Source: Cellulomonas dongxiuzhuiae (lineage in GTDB: Bacteria; Actinomycetota; Actinomycetes; Actinomycetales; Cellulomonadaceae). Taken from it: a stretch of DNA of 64,000 nucleotides. Location of the stretch: positions 868,001 to 932,000 of the forward strand of contig NZ_CP076023.1 in the NCBI RefSeq assembly GCF_018623035.1. The letters run 5' to 3'. Shown here in pieces: positions 7,904 to 18,642 of this stretch. The notes beneath the pieces are model-generated. The model was not told the DNA's origin. It did no database searches and saw only the letters and a program-made list of their open reading frames with translations. A program made the position numbers and the translations under genes. Every line of letters begins with the position of its first letter. Position 1 is the first letter of the stretch.

Positions 7904-9706
7904 TCAGGCCTCGTGCTCGGCCGAGAGCCCCGTCGGGTCGTCGGCGAGCTCACCGGCGCGCTGCGCGTCGAGCTGCCCGAGGGCGTTGTCAGGCACGGGC
8001 TCCTGGGCCAGACCGCGTCGCATCCGCGCCACCTGCGCCGCGGGCGCACGCGGCGGCAGCAGGGGCGTGTCCCGGTCGACGACGGCCTGCACGACGCACG
8101 GCCGGTCCGCGGACAGTGCCGTGCGCCACGCGTCGGCGACGTCCTGCGGGCGCGACACCCGGACGGACGCCAGGCCGAGCAGCTGCGCGTACCCCGCGTA
8201 CGGGAACGCCGGGACGTCCTGCGACACGTCGAACCGCGGGTCCCCCTCCATCTCGCGCTGCTCCCACGTGACCTCCGCGAGGTCACCGTTGTCGAGCACG
8301 AGGAGCACGAACCGGGGGTCCGCCCAGTCGCGCCAGCGGTCCGCGACGGTGACGAGCTCGTTGATGCCGTTCATGAGCGTGGCACCGTCGCCCGCGAGCG
8401 CCACGACGGGCCGGTCGGGGTGCAGCAGCTTGGCCGCGATGCCGTAGGGCATCGCGGAGCCCATCGACGCCAGCGTGCTCGACAGGTGGGCGGGCACGCC
8501 CGGCGGCAGGCGCAGGTGCCGCGCGTACCAGTAGGTCACGGAGCCGACGTCGACCGCCACCTGGGCGTCGGCGGGCAGCTGTGCGGACAGCTCGTGCAGC
8601 ACGAGCTGGGGGTTGAGCGGCTCGGCGGGTGCGGCGACGCGCTCGGCCGCGATGCGCCGCCACGCGTCGACGGCCGCGGTCACCTCGCCGCGCCACGGTC
8701 CGGAGCGCTGCGGCAGCCGCGTCAGCAGCGCGTCGAGCGTCGCCGCCGCGTCACCGGCGAGCGGCGCCTCGACCGGGTACTTGGCGCCGAGGTTGCGCGC
8801 GGCGACGTCGACCTGCACGGTCCGCGCCTGCCCGAGCGGCGGGTAGAACTCGGTCCAGGGGTCGTTGCTGCCGACGATCAGGAGGGTGTCGCAGCGGCCG
8901 AGCAGGTCGGCCGACGCGGTGGTGCCGAGGTGCCCGAGGACACCGCCGTGCACGGGCAGGCCCTCGTCGAACAGCGACTTGCCGAGCAGCGACGTGACGA
9001 GCCCGGCACCGAGCCGCTCGACCACGTCCAGCACCTGCCGGGTGGCGCCGCCCGCGCCGCGCCCGGCGAGCACGACGACCCGCTCACCGGCGGCGAGCAG
9101 CCGGGCGGCCCGGTCGAGGTCGTCGTCGGGCGGCACGGTGACGCCCCGGGACACCGCGGGCGACGTCACCACGACACCGTGCGCCTGCTCCGGCTCGGCG
9201 GCGGTGGCCTGCTGGACGTCGTGCGGCACGATCACGCACGTCGGGCTGGACGTGGCGATCGCGGTGCGCAGCGCGTTGTCCAGCACGGCCGGCAGCTGCT
9301 CGGGCGTCGTGACGGTCTGCAGGTACTGCGCGCAGACGTCCTTGAGGAGCACCGGCAGGTCGACCTCCTGCAGGTAGCCGGTGCCCAGGGCGGTGCTCGC
9401 CACCTGCCCGACGATCGCCACGACGGGCGTGCGGTCGAGCTTCGCGTCGTAGAGCCCGTTGAGCAGGTGGATCGCGCCGGGGCCCTGCGTGGTGAGGCAC
9501 ACGCCGACGCGGCCGGAGTACTTGGCGTGGCCGGTGGCCATGAACGCGGCCATCTCCTCGTGCCGCGCCGTGACGAGCTCGACGGCTCCGCCGGAGCGGG
9601 CCACCGCCGCCAGCAGCGGGTCGATGCCGTCGCCCGCGTAGCCGAAGATCCGTTCGACGCCCCAGTCGTCGAGCCGCTGCACGATCGCGTCCGCCACCGT
9701 CGTCAT
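7904..9706 (-). CDS. Thiamine-diphosphate enzyme, pyruvate oxidase/acetolactate synthase-like
   Basis: A 600-residue ThDP enzyme with the three-domain plan of pyruvate oxidase and acetolactate synthase. The N-terminal Pyr domain holds the ThDP-activating Glu in ARHEEMAAFMA; the C-terminal PP domain holds the GDGATLMN...LDNGD metal-binding motif. The start QRLDDWGVERIFGYAGDGI is typical of pyruvate oxidase-like proteins (PoxB type), which decarboxylate pyruvate to acetate or acetyl phosphate. The ATG at 9706 has GGAGGAGG five bases upstream; an overlapping GTG at 9709 is less likely. The gene starts 27 bases after the FAD monooxygenase gene and is probably cotranscribed with it. Exact substrate is not visible. 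Confidence 0.82.
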   Translation of the reverse strand: MTTVADAIVQRLDDWGVERIFGYAGDGIDPLLAAVARSGGAVELVTARHEEMAAFMATGHAKYSGRVGVCLTTQGPGAIHLLNGLYDAKLDRTPVVAIVGQVASTALGTGYLQEVDLPVLLKDVCAQYLQTVTTPEQLPAVLDNALRTAIATSSPTCVIVPHDVQQATAAEPEQAHGVVVTSPAVSRGVTVPPDDDLDRAARLLAAGERVVVLAGRGAGGATRQVLDVVERLGAGLVTSLLGKSLFDEGLPVHGGVLGHLGTTASADLLGRCDTLLIVGSNDPWTEFYPPLGQARTVQVDVAARNLGAKYPVEAPLAGDAAATLDALLTRLPQRSGPWRGEVTAAVDAWRRIAAERVAAPAEPLNPQLVLHELSAQLPADAQVAVDVGSVTYWYARHLRLPPGVPAHLSSTLASMGSAMPYGIAAKLLHPDRPVVALAGDGATLMNGINELVTVADRWRDWADPRFVLLVLDNGDLAEVTWEQREMEGDPRFDVSQDVPAFPYAGYAQLLGLASVRVSRPQDVADAWRTALSADRPCVVQAVVDRDTPLLPPRAPAAQVARMRRGLAQEPVPDNALGQLDAQRAGELADDPTGLSAEHEA

Positions 9707-9733
9707 CACGGCCTCCTCCGGCTCGGTCCCTTC

Positions 9734-11362
<1,629 letters not shown>

Positions 11363-11444
11363 TCACCCGACGGTCCTCACCGTCTCCTGACGCTCACCAC
11401 CACCGACCGGGTTCCCGGCGCGCCGTCGCCAGGCGCCCCGTGCG

Positions 11445-11891
11445 TCAGACGGGACGGACCGTGACGCCGTGCCGCGCGGTGACGGCGGCGAGCGACGTCA
11501 GGATCGCGTCGACGGGTCCGTCGGCGGGCACCGTCGCGGCGACGTCGGCGAAGAACCGCCCCGCCCGGTCGCCCGACGTGATCGCCAGGAAGCGCGCCGT
11601 GCCGTCCTCGACCGAGAACGTGGACGGCACCCCGGCCGGCATCGTCAGCACCCCGCCGCGCGGCACCCGGTAGGTGGTGCCGTCGACGGAGGCCGTGAGG
11701 GTGCCGTCGAGGACGTAGAGGACGCCGGTCCAGGGCGACACGTGCAGCGGTGCGGCCTGGCCGGCCGCGGACCGGACCTCGAAGACCTCGAAGTCGCCGT
11801 CGGGGCCGCGGACGGACGCCTTGGCGACGTGGTCCCCGTCGAGCATCGTGTGGTGGACGCCCCCGTCCGGCGGGACGTAGGTGGTGGTCAT
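11445..11891 (-). CDS. Cupin-domain protein (quercetinase-like)
   Basis: A 148-residue single cupin. The cupin core runs from about 30 to 110, with the first metal motif partly visible in APLHVSPWTGVLYVLDGTL and the second in VPRGGVLTMPAGVPSTFSV. Relatives include quercetin 2,3-dioxygenase-like proteins, but a full three-His/one-Glu metal set is not obvious, so enzymatic activity is uncertain. ATG at 11891 has GGAG eight bases upstream. The gene lies 66 bases after the LAL regulator gene on the same strand, behind an 18-bp palindrome (11947-11964) that is repeated upstream of the SDR gene. Confidence 0.75.
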   Translation of the reverse strand: MTTTYVPPDGGVHHTMLDGDHVAKASVRGPDGDFEVFEVRSAAGQAAPLHVSPWTGVLYVLDGTLTASVDGTTYRVPRGGVLTMPAGVPSTFSVEDGTARFLAITSGDRAGRFFADVAATVPADGPVDAILTSLAAVTARHGVTVRPV

Positions 11892-11946
11892 GACCGCTCC
11901 GATCGTCGTGGGTACCCCAGCCTCCGGCGGTCGCGGACGTGCGGCG

Positions 11947-11964
11947 CGAGTAGCCGGCTACTCG
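11947..11964. promoter_or_regulatory. 18-bp perfect palindrome, candidate LAL-regulator operator (cupin side)
   Basis: CGAGTAGCCGGCTACTCG is perfectly palindromic. It spans the stop codon of the LAL regulator gene and ends 55 bases before the cupin ATG. A very similar site lies 59 bases before the SDR ATG (14556-14573; 14 of 18 positions identical, core GTAG-N4-CTAC). From here a GAGGCT -10-like box starts 22 bases downstream, which would centre the dyad near -44, the place expected for LuxR-type activators. Binding by the adjacent LAL regulator is inference. Confidence 0.6.
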
Positions 11965-14531
11965 GACCCGGGCGTGCGGACGAGCCGCGCCAGCGCGGCA
12001 CGGTCGGAGACCCCGAGCTTGCGGCCCGCCCGGTAGAGATGGCCCTCGACCGTCCGGACGGACAATGTGAGGCGCTCGGCGATCGCCCTGTTGCTCAGCC
12101 CCTGCGCCGCCAGCACGGCGCTCTCCCGCTCGCGGACGGTCAGCGGGAGAGGTCGCACCGCCGCCAGCAGCGCGGGCGTGCGCGCGCCGGAGCGGTCGGC
12201 CAGCCCTTGCGCACGGGCGGCCGCCGACAGCGCGGAGCCACGTCGCCCCCGACGTCGGTGCAGCTCGGAGGCGTGCGCCGCCGCGTCGCCGGCGGCGACC
12301 GGGTCGCCCAGCCGCTCCCACGCGTCGGCCGCGTCCAGCAACGCCGCGGGGTCCTGCGCGCATGACGCGCGCGCGTGCTGCAGCGCAGCCCCCGCACGCG
12401 GACCCCCGACCCGTCGGGTGAGCGCCTCGAGCCGGGAGGCGGCGGGTGCGGATGCCCCGAGCTGGGTGGCGGTCTGCCAGGCGAGGACCTCGTAGGCCGG
12501 CGAGTCCTGACGACGTGCCAGGTCCGCTGCGTCCTCGGCCAGCCGCACGGCGGGCGTCACCGCGCCCTCGGCGGCCACGCACCAGGCACGCGCGAGGAGG
12601 TCGTCGGGTGCGTGGAGGGTGTAGGCGGGGTGCGTGTCCACCAGACCGTCGAGCAGGGGGCGTGCGGCGTCCGCACGGCCCGTCAGCCCGTAGGCCGTCG
12701 CGAGCAGGGTGCGGCACCGGAAGCGGAACTCGTGCTCGGACCCGTCCAGCCCCGCCCACGCGTCACGCAGCGGTGCCAGCGCGTCGGCGGGGCGACCGGC
12801 GGCGAGCGCCGCGTGGCCCGACAGCACGAGACCCATGACACGCGCCGGTCCCGGCAGGTCGGCCGCGGACGACGCGAGCCGGGCCGCGACGTCCTGCGCC
12901 TGGACGGGCAGGCCCGCCAGGCGCAGGCCCGTCACGAGCCAGTCCGTGAGCCCGAAGGCGGGGATGCCCTGGAGCGCAGCGGCGTCCCCGGCCCCGCCCG
13001 CGGTACGCACGGCGTCGAGTCGGCCCGTCACGGCGCCTACGGCGGCGAGTGCCGACGTCGCCAGCAGACGCGTGAGCTGGTCAGCCGGGTCGTCGTCGAG
13101 CAGCGCGAGAGCGCGCGCCACCGTGGCGCCCGTCCGGCCCCGGGCCACGTCGAGCGCCACGCCCATCGCCTCGAGAGTGGGGCGCTGCGCACCCGCGTCA
13201 GGGTCGGCGAGCGCCTCCGCCAGCACCTCGTCGGCTGCGTCGAGCCGGCGGAGCGTGAACAGCAGGTTGCCGGCGCGGTAGGCCCTGGCCCGGGCCCGCC
13301 ACGGACCGCTCGGCGCGTCACCGGCGAGGTCGCACAGGGCGGCCTCGGCCGCCTCGCCCCGCGTGAGCCACGACAGCGTCGCGGCGTGCGCGAGGCGGGC
13401 CCGCCACCCGCCACCCGCCGCCGCCGCGTGGGCGAGCCGCTCGGCCAGGGGCAGGTCGTGGAAGGCCGTGGCGGCCTCGGCCGCCCGCAGGAGCAGGTCG
13501 TGGTCCGGGGGGAGGTCCGAGTCGAGCAGGAGGACGGCCCGGGCGATGGGGTCGGCCGTGCCCTCCAGGTGCGATGCGAGCACGCCGCGCAGGTGCCGTG
13601 CACGCATCATCCCCATCGCGGACCGACGCACCTCCCCGTAGACCGGGTGCGCCAGGCGGGCGACGGGTGCCGGGGCGGTCGTGTCCGTGCCCACCAGCCC
13701 GCGGGTCTCGGCCTCCTCCACGGCCCTTCGGGAGGTGAGCGCGGTGAGCGCGTCCAACCCGAGCGGCTCGCCGAGCGCCAGCAGGTCGACGACGTCGAGC
13801 ACGGGAGGTTCCAGCCCGCCGATCTCGCGGTCCACGAGCGTCGCGAGCTCGGCCGAGACCCGCGGGTCGCCGGACCAGAGCCACAGCCCGGACCGCCGGC
13901 TCAGCCGTTGCGTCCGCACCTCCTCGGCCAGGAGGTGACGCAGGAAGAGCGGGCTGCCGCGGGTGAGGGCCCACAGCCGCTGCGCGGACCCCGACTCGAC
14001 AGGGCCGTCGAGGACCCGCGCCACCAGCGACGACGTGGTCGGCGGGTCGAGCGGTGCGACGTCGAGACGCGGCAGCAGGTCGTCCTTCCACAGCGCCACG
14101 ACGACGTCCGGCGCCGGCGCCGGAGCCGGGTCGCGGACCGTCACGACCACCGGGGCGATGCCGCGGACGACCACGCGATGCAGCACGACGGCCGAGAGCT
14201 CGTCGAGCAGGTGCGCGTCGTCCACGGCGAGCACGAAGGGCCGCAGACGCAGCAGGTGCCGCAGCATGCCCGCGACGGCGGCGGCACCCTCGACCGGCAG
14301 GTCCAGCAGCCCGGCGAAGGCGCCGAACGGCGTCAGCCGCGTGGCGTTCGCGCCGAGCGCCCACACGACCCGCCGTCGTCCTGCGGCCCGTGCCACGGCC
14401 TCGCGCACGAGTCGCGTCTTGCCGACACCCGCGGGGCCGGCCACGAGGATCCCGGCGGCGCCGGGGCGGACTGCGGCGACGACGTCCCGCAGCTCGGCGT
14501 CCCTGCCGGTGAACGGCCACAGCCGGTCCAT
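11958..14531 (-). CDS. LAL-type LuxR family ATPase transcription regulator
   Basis: An 857-residue regulator of the large ATP-binding LuxR (LAL) family. The N-terminus has a STAND/AAA-type ATPase with Walker A GPAGVGKT (32-39) and Walker B-like LLRPFVLAVDDAHLL; the middle is helical, TPR-like and Ala/Leu rich; the C-terminus is a LuxR HTH (LTVRERESAVLAAQGLSNRA...). LAL proteins usually activate neighbouring operons in response to a ligand. The ATG at 14531 is supported by a TACCAT -10 box six bases upstream (leaderless). It is divergent from the SDR gene and followed by the cupin gene; both carry a matching dyad ahead of them, so they are likely targets. Confidence 0.88.
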   Translation of the reverse strand: MDRLWPFTGRDAELRDVVAAVRPGAAGILVAGPAGVGKTRLVREAVARAAGRRRVVWALGANATRLTPFGAFAGLLDLPVEGAAAVAGMLRHLLRLRPFVLAVDDAHLLDELSAVVLHRVVVRGIAPVVVTVRDPAPAPAPDVVVALWKDDLLPRLDVAPLDPPTTSSLVARVLDGPVESGSAQRLWALTRGSPLFLRHLLAEEVRTQRLSRRSGLWLWSGDPRVSAELATLVDREIGGLEPPVLDVVDLLALGEPLGLDALTALTSRRAVEEAETRGLVGTDTTAPAPVARLAHPVYGEVRRSAMGMMRARHLRGVLASHLEGTADPIARAVLLLDSDLPPDHDLLLRAAEAATAFHDLPLAERLAHAAAAGGGWRARLAHAATLSWLTRGEAAEAALCDLAGDAPSGPWRARARAYRAGNLLFTLRRLDAADEVLAEALADPDAGAQRPTLEAMGVALDVARGRTGATVARALALLDDDPADQLTRLLATSALAAVGAVTGRLDAVRTAGGAGDAAALQGIPAFGLTDWLVTGLRLAGLPVQAQDVAARLASSAADLPGPARVMGLVLSGHAALAAGRPADALAPLRDAWAGLDGSEHEFRFRCRTLLATAYGLTGRADAARPLLDGLVDTHPAYTLHAPDDLLARAWCVAAEGAVTPAVRLAEDAADLARRQDSPAYEVLAWQTATQLGASAPAASRLEALTRRVGGPRAGAALQHARASCAQDPAALLDAADAWERLGDPVAAGDAAAHASELHRRRGRRGSALSAAARAQGLADRSGARTPALLAAVRPLPLTVRERESAVLAAQGLSNRAIAERLTLSVRTVEGHLYRAGRKLGVSDRAALARLVRTPGSE

Positions 14532-14555
14532 GGCCCGATGGTAGGCGGGCGGATC

Positions 14556-14573
14556 CGGGTAGCGCACTACTCG
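14556..14573. promoter_or_regulatory. 18-bp imperfect palindrome, candidate LAL-regulator operator (SDR side)
   Basis: CGGGTAGCGCACTACTCG shares 14 of 18 positions with the perfect palindrome at 11947-11964. It lies between the divergent LAL regulator and SDR starts, 59 bases before the SDR ATG. A CATCGT -10-like box starts 22 bases downstream of the dyad, the same offset as at the cupin copy. It is also close to the leaderless promoter of the regulator, so autoregulation is possible. Function inferred from spacing and repetition. Confidence 0.6.
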
Positions 14574-14632
14574 TGCCCGCGGCGACGGGCGGGGGCATCG
14601 TGGCGCTGCCGCCGCGAGAGAGGGTCACCGCC

Positions 14633-15526
14633 ATGAGTGCCACGCCTGCCGTCCTTGTCACCGGTGCGGGCCGAGGGATCGGCCGTGCGACCGCCGTCCG
14701 GCTGGCCCGTCACGGCTGGCACGTCCACGCGGGCGTCCGCTCGGACGCCGCCGCGGCGTCCCTGCGGGCCGAGTCGGACGCGATCACGCCCGTCGAGCTC
14801 GACGTCACGGTCCCCGAGCACGTGGAGGCGCTCGTCGATGCGATCCCCGAGCGGCTCGACGCCCTCGTCAACAACGTCGGGATCGCGGTCCCCGGGCCGG
14901 TCGAGACCCTGGACCGGGCGGCCATGCACCGCCAGCTCGACGTGAACCTCGTCGGACCGCTGGCCGTCACGCGCGCGGTCCTGCCCCACCTGCGACGTGC
15001 GCAGGGACGGATCGTGTTCCTGTCCTCGGTGAACGGGCTGGTCTCCTTCCCCTTCACCGGGCTGTACAACGCCTCGAAGTTCGCGGTCGAGGCGGTCGCG
15101 GACTGCCTGCGGGTCGAGCTGGGACCGTTCGGGGTGCAGGTCGCGCTCATCGAGCCGGGCGTGGTGGACACCGACCCGTGGCACGAGATGGACGCGGTGG
15201 TCGACGCGGTGGAGGCCGCCCTGCCGGCGGAGCTGCGTGATCTGTACGCGGGCCACCTGGCGGGGGAGCGGCAGCTCGTCGAGCGGATCCGGCGGGGCGC
15301 GATCCCACCGGAGACCGTGGCGCGCGCCGTGGAGCGGGCCCTGACCCGCCGCCGCGCCCGCGCCCGGAGCGTGGTGGGGCGTGACGCACGGCTCATGCTC
15401 GTGATGCGGGCCGTGCTGCCGGCCCGGCGCATGGATGCCCTGTGGACCAGAGAGCTGGGTCTGGGCCCCGGGCGCGCGCCGCGGGCCGCCGCGGCACCGC
15501 AGGAGCGAACCGAGGTGGTCACGTGA
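14633..15526 (+). CDS. Short-chain dehydrogenase/reductase (classical SDR)
   Basis: A 297-residue oxidoreductase. The NAD(P)-binding motif is TGAGRGIG near the N-terminus, followed by NNVG (Asn for structure), catalytic Ser in FLSSVNG and Tyr145/Lys149 (YNASK). The 17-beta-HSD-like region FPFTGLYNASKFAVEA is common in SDRs acting on lipids or retinol-like alcohols; the true substrate is unknown. ATG at 14633 has AGAGAGG about seven bases upstream. It is divergent from the LAL regulator and has a dyad at a conserved distance, so it is probably under that regulator's control. The C-terminal 60 residues are Arg/Ala rich. Confidence 0.82.
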   Translation: MSATPAVLVTGAGRGIGRATAVRLARHGWHVHAGVRSDAAAASLRAESDAITPVELDVTVPEHVEALVDAIPERLDALVNNVGIAVPGPVETLDRAAMHRQLDVNLVGPLAVTRAVLPHLRRAQGRIVFLSSVNGLVSFPFTGLYNASKFAVEAVADCLRVELGPFGVQVALIEPGVVDTDPWHEMDAVVDAVEAALPAELRDLYAGHLAGERQLVERIRRGAIPPETVARAVERALTRRRARARSVVGRDARLMLVMRAVLPARRMDALWTRELGLGPGRAPRAAAAPQERTEVVT

Positions 15527-15569
15527 AGGCGGGTGGTCCGGGCCGCTCGACGTCCTGCACCATGGTGGG

Positions 15570-16445
15570 GTGAGAGCGACGAGACGTCCACGGGTCGGGG
15601 CCGCCGCGATGCTGGGCCTGGTCGTGGTGACCGGCTGCTCCGCGCCCGCACCGGCCACGGAGCCGGTGGTCGTGCGCGCGCCGGTCGAGGCCGAGAAGTC
15701 GGCCGTCCCGGCACCTGCGTCCGTGGCTGCCGCCGACCTGACGTCGCTCCCCGTCGTCGAGCCGCGCAACGTCGTCCCCGGCCTGCCCGGCACCGACGGC
15801 CTCGAGCAGCGCCGCAACGACGACCCCGCCCTCGGCGCCTGGCAGACCGCGACGGTCGTGCGCGACACCGCCGGGTACGACGCGGTGCACGGGCAGCCCG
15901 TCGCGACGGTGCCCGCGGTCACGCTCGACGTGCCGACGGTGCTGCCGGTCATCGACCAGCGCGGTGGCTGGCTGCGCGTCCTCGTCGCGACGCGCAGCGC
16001 GCTGCCCAGCCAGGACGTGTCCCAGGTCAACGGGCGCAGCGTGTGGATCCGCGCGCAGGACACGACGCCGTCGGGCACGGACTGGCGCCTGCACCTGGAC
16101 CTGGCGGCGCTGAGCCTGACCGTCGACGACGGCACGACGACCAGCACGGTGCCCGTGAAGGCCGTGGGGGCACCGGGGTCGCCGACGCCCGCGGTGCCGC
16201 AGTTCGTCGTCGGGTCCCAGTGGGAGCAGCCGGGCACGTACACGCCGCGGGTGCTGCTGCTGTCCAGCCAGAGCGAGACGATCGACGTCTACGACACGGC
16301 GACGGGGACGTCGGCGACGGCGATCCACACCAGCCCGATCGCGCGCACGGGTGCCATCTCCAACGGGTGCGTGCGCGTCAGCGAGGAGGTGCTGGACCTG
16401 CTGTGGGGCAAGGTCCCGGCGGGGACGGTGCTGACGGTCGCCTGA
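15570..16445 (+). CDS. L,D-transpeptidase (YkuD) lipoprotein
   Basis: A 291-residue protein with a lipoprotein signal (basic start, hydrophobic VGAAAMLGLVVV, lipobox VTGC at about 20-23), so it should be anchored outside the membrane. The C-terminal YkuD domain has IHTSPIARTGAISNGCVRV with catalytic Cys267 and His; such enzymes make 3-3 cross-links in peptidoglycan. The middle holds an SH3-like region (TVVRDTAGYDAV). The GTG start at 15570 has a CACCAT -10 box six bases upstream. The gene is convergent with the GH15 gene (22-base gap). Confidence 0.85.
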   Translation: MRATRRPRVGAAAMLGLVVVTGCSAPAPATEPVVVRAPVEAEKSAVPAPASVAAADLTSLPVVEPRNVVPGLPGTDGLEQRRNDDPALGAWQTATVVRDTAGYDAVHGQPVATVPAVTLDVPTVLPVIDQRGGWLRVLVATRSALPSQDVSQVNGRSVWIRAQDTTPSGTDWRLHLDLAALSLTVDDGTTTSTVPVKAVGAPGSPTPAVPQFVVGSQWEQPGTYTPRVLLLSSQSETIDVYDTATGTSATAIHTSPIARTGAISNGCVRVSEEVLDLLWGKVPAGTVLTVA

Positions 16446-16467
16446 GCGGGCGGCCCGGGTCGTGCCC

Positions 16468-18351
16468 TCACGGCGGCGGCGCGGCCGCCCGCGTGGCCGC
16501 CGCGACCGCGTCCGCCGCGCGGATCAGCCCGATGTGGCTGAACGCCTGCGGGAAGTTGCCGATGAGCCGGCCCGCGCCCGCGTCGTACTCCTCGCTCAGC
16601 AGGCCGACGTCGTTGGCGTACCCGAGGAGCTGGTCCATGAGGGCCCGCGCGTCGGCCAGCCGGCCGCTGTGCGCGTAGTGCTCGACGAGCCAGAAGTTGC
16701 AGATGAGGAACGGGTGCTCGTCCCCGGCGATGCCGTCCATGCCGTTGTCGGTGCGGTAGCGGTGGACCAGGCCGTGCGCGTCGACGAGCTCGGACTCGAT
16801 GCGCGCGACCGTGCCGAGCATGCGCGGGTCGTCGTGCGTGATGAAGCCGGTGTGCGGCAGCTGCAGCAGCGCCGCGTCCACCCGGGTGCCGTCGTACACC
16901 TGCGTGAAGCTGTTGAGCTCGGGGTGGTACCCGCGCTGCTCGATCTCGGCGCGCAGCCGGTCGCGCAGCGCGCGCCACCGCTCCACGGGGCCGTCGAGCC
17001 CGTGCGCGTGCTCGACCGCGGTGATACCCCGGTCGAAGGCGGCCCACATCATGACGCGCCCGTGCGTGAAGTGGTGCAGCTCGCCGCGCATCTCCCAGAT
17101 GCCGTTGTCCTTGCGGTCCAGGTTCCGCTCGCAGAACCGCAGCAGGCTCTTCTGCAGGCCCCAGGAGTACTCGTCCTCCTCGACCCCCGCGTCCCGCAGC
17201 AGCGCGAGCGCGATCATCACCTCGCCCACCACGTCGGCCTGGTACTGGTCGGCGGCGCCGTTGCCGATGCGCACCGGGCGCGACCCCTCGTACCCGGCGA
17301 GGTGGCCGAGCACCTTCTCGGGGAGCTCCCGCTCGCCGCCCAGCCCGTACATGATCTGGATGTGCTCCGCGTCGCCCGCCACGGCGCGCAGCAGCCAGTC
17401 GCGCCACAGCACCGCTGCGTGCGCGCGGCCGTGCGCGACGGCGACCTCGATCGTGAGTGCCGCGTCACGCAGCCACACGAACCGGTAGTCCCAGTTGCGG
17501 CTGCCGCCCAGGCTCTCGGGCAGGGACGTGGTCGGTGCCGCGACGACACCGCCCGTCCTCGCGTGCGTGAGGGCCCGCAGCACGAGCATCGAACGCACCA
17601 CCTGCCGGTCGTAGTCGGTGTCCACGACCAGGGCCGCCGACCAGTCCGTCCAGTACTTGATGGTCACGGGCAGGGCGTGGTCGACCGACACGGCCGGGGG
17701 AGGCTCGTCGTACGACGGGAACGCGGACAGGTCCCAGTCGAGGGTCTCCCGCGCCTGCAGGCGGAACCGGCCGGTGAGCCGCGGCACCCGCGCGCCGGCC
17801 TCACCGTCGGCCGGCCGGTCGGACGCGTCGGTCGAGCCCGCGGGGTCGTCGCCGCGCCCCTCGCCGTCCGCGTCCGCCCACGTCAGCAGGGGGCCGAGGA
17901 GCAGGAGCCCCTCCGGTCCGGCGAGCGACAGCAGGGCCGGCGCGCCGGCATGGTCCACGACGCGCACCCACGGCGTCGCCCGCGCGTAGTCGAACCGCAG
18001 CCGCAGGTCGTGCTCGACCTCGACCGTCCCCTCGAGGCACTGGACGCGCCGCACGAGGTCCGCGCGTTCCTCGAAGATCGGCAGGAAGTCGGTGACGCGC
18101 ACGCGCCCGTCCGGGGTCCGCCACGTGGTCTCCAGGACGAACGTGTGCGGGATGTACCGGCGCTCGACGACCTCGCCGTCCACGACCGACAGCTTCCAGC
18201 GTCCGTCGTCGGGGCCGCCGAGCAGCGCCGAGAACACCGCCGGTGAGTCGTAGCGCGGCAGGCACAACCAGTCGATGCTCCCGTCCCGTGACACCAGTGG
18301 ACCGGTGCACAGGTCGGAGAGCAGCGCGTAGTCCTCCAGCGGGGTGCTCAT
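16468..18351 (-). CDS. Glycoside hydrolase family 15 protein (glucoamylase/trehalase-like)
   Basis: A 627-residue cytosolic GH15 enzyme without signal peptide. The start YALLSDLCTGPLVSRDGSIDWLCLPRYDS is diagnostic; an N-terminal beta-sandwich is followed by the (alpha/alpha)6 barrel, with GSRNWDYRFVWLRDAALTIE and an acidic residue in NGIWEMRG. Actinobacterial members of this size act on trehalose or on short alpha-glucans; the sequence alone does not choose between them. The ATG at 18351 has a TAGACA box seven bases upstream. Confidence 0.88.
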   Translation of the reverse strand: MSTPLEDYALLSDLCTGPLVSRDGSIDWLCLPRYDSPAVFSALLGGPDDGRWKLSVVDGEVVERRYIPHTFVLETTWRTPDGRVRVTDFLPIFEERADLVRRVQCLEGTVEVEHDLRLRFDYARATPWVRVVDHAGAPALLSLAGPEGLLLLGPLLTWADADGEGRGDDPAGSTDASDRPADGEAGARVPRLTGRFRLQARETLDWDLSAFPSYDEPPPAVSVDHALPVTIKYWTDWSAALVVDTDYDRQVVRSMLVLRALTHARTGGVVAAPTTSLPESLGGSRNWDYRFVWLRDAALTIEVAVAHGRAHAAVLWRDWLLRAVAGDAEHIQIMYGLGGERELPEKVLGHLAGYEGSRPVRIGNGAADQYQADVVGEVMIALALLRDAGVEEDEYSWGLQKSLLRFCERNLDRKDNGIWEMRGELHHFTHGRVMMWAAFDRGITAVEHAHGLDGPVERWRALRDRLRAEIEQRGYHPELNSFTQVYDGTRVDAALLQLPHTGFITHDDPRMLGTVARIESELVDAHGLVHRYRTDNGMDGIAGDEHPFLICNFWLVEHYAHSGRLADARALMDQLLGYANDVGLLSEEYDAGAGRLIGNFPQAFSHIGLIRAADAVAAATRAAAPPP

Positions 18352-18468
18352 CCCTGCCTGTCTACCGCGTCCGGAGGGACTCTGCGACGGGACGCCCGGT
18401 GCGGACCGGCGCCGGCCTGCGGACCGGCCACCTGCGCGACGGGCCGCTCGCGGCCACGTCGGCCCGCG

Positions 18469-18642
18469 TCAGCCGCCCTCGGAGCGCCCCTCCTCCTCGG
18501 GGTCCTCGGCAGCCGCGCCGACCGGCTCGGGGTTGACGTCCGCCTCGTTCGGTCCCGGCCCGGTGCCGACGGGCGGTCGCTGCTGGTCGTGGTCGTGGTC
18601 GTGGTGCGTCCCGGGGGACGCGGGACCGGGGTTCTCGCTCAT
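18469..18642 (-). CDS. Small His/Asp-rich protein
   Basis: A 57-residue hydrophilic protein, Pro/Glu rich with a HHDHDHD cluster at 13-19 that could bind metal. It has no membrane segment or signal. Its ATG at 18642 is preceded by GAAGGAG at a good distance, which is the main evidence that it is translated. It is divergent from the large surface protein. I do not recognise the family; similar acidic microproteins are often annotated as hypothetical in this group. Confidence 0.55.
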   Translation of the reverse strand: MSENPGPASPGTHHDHDHDQQRPPVGTGPGPNEADVNPEPVGAAAEDPEEEGRSEGG

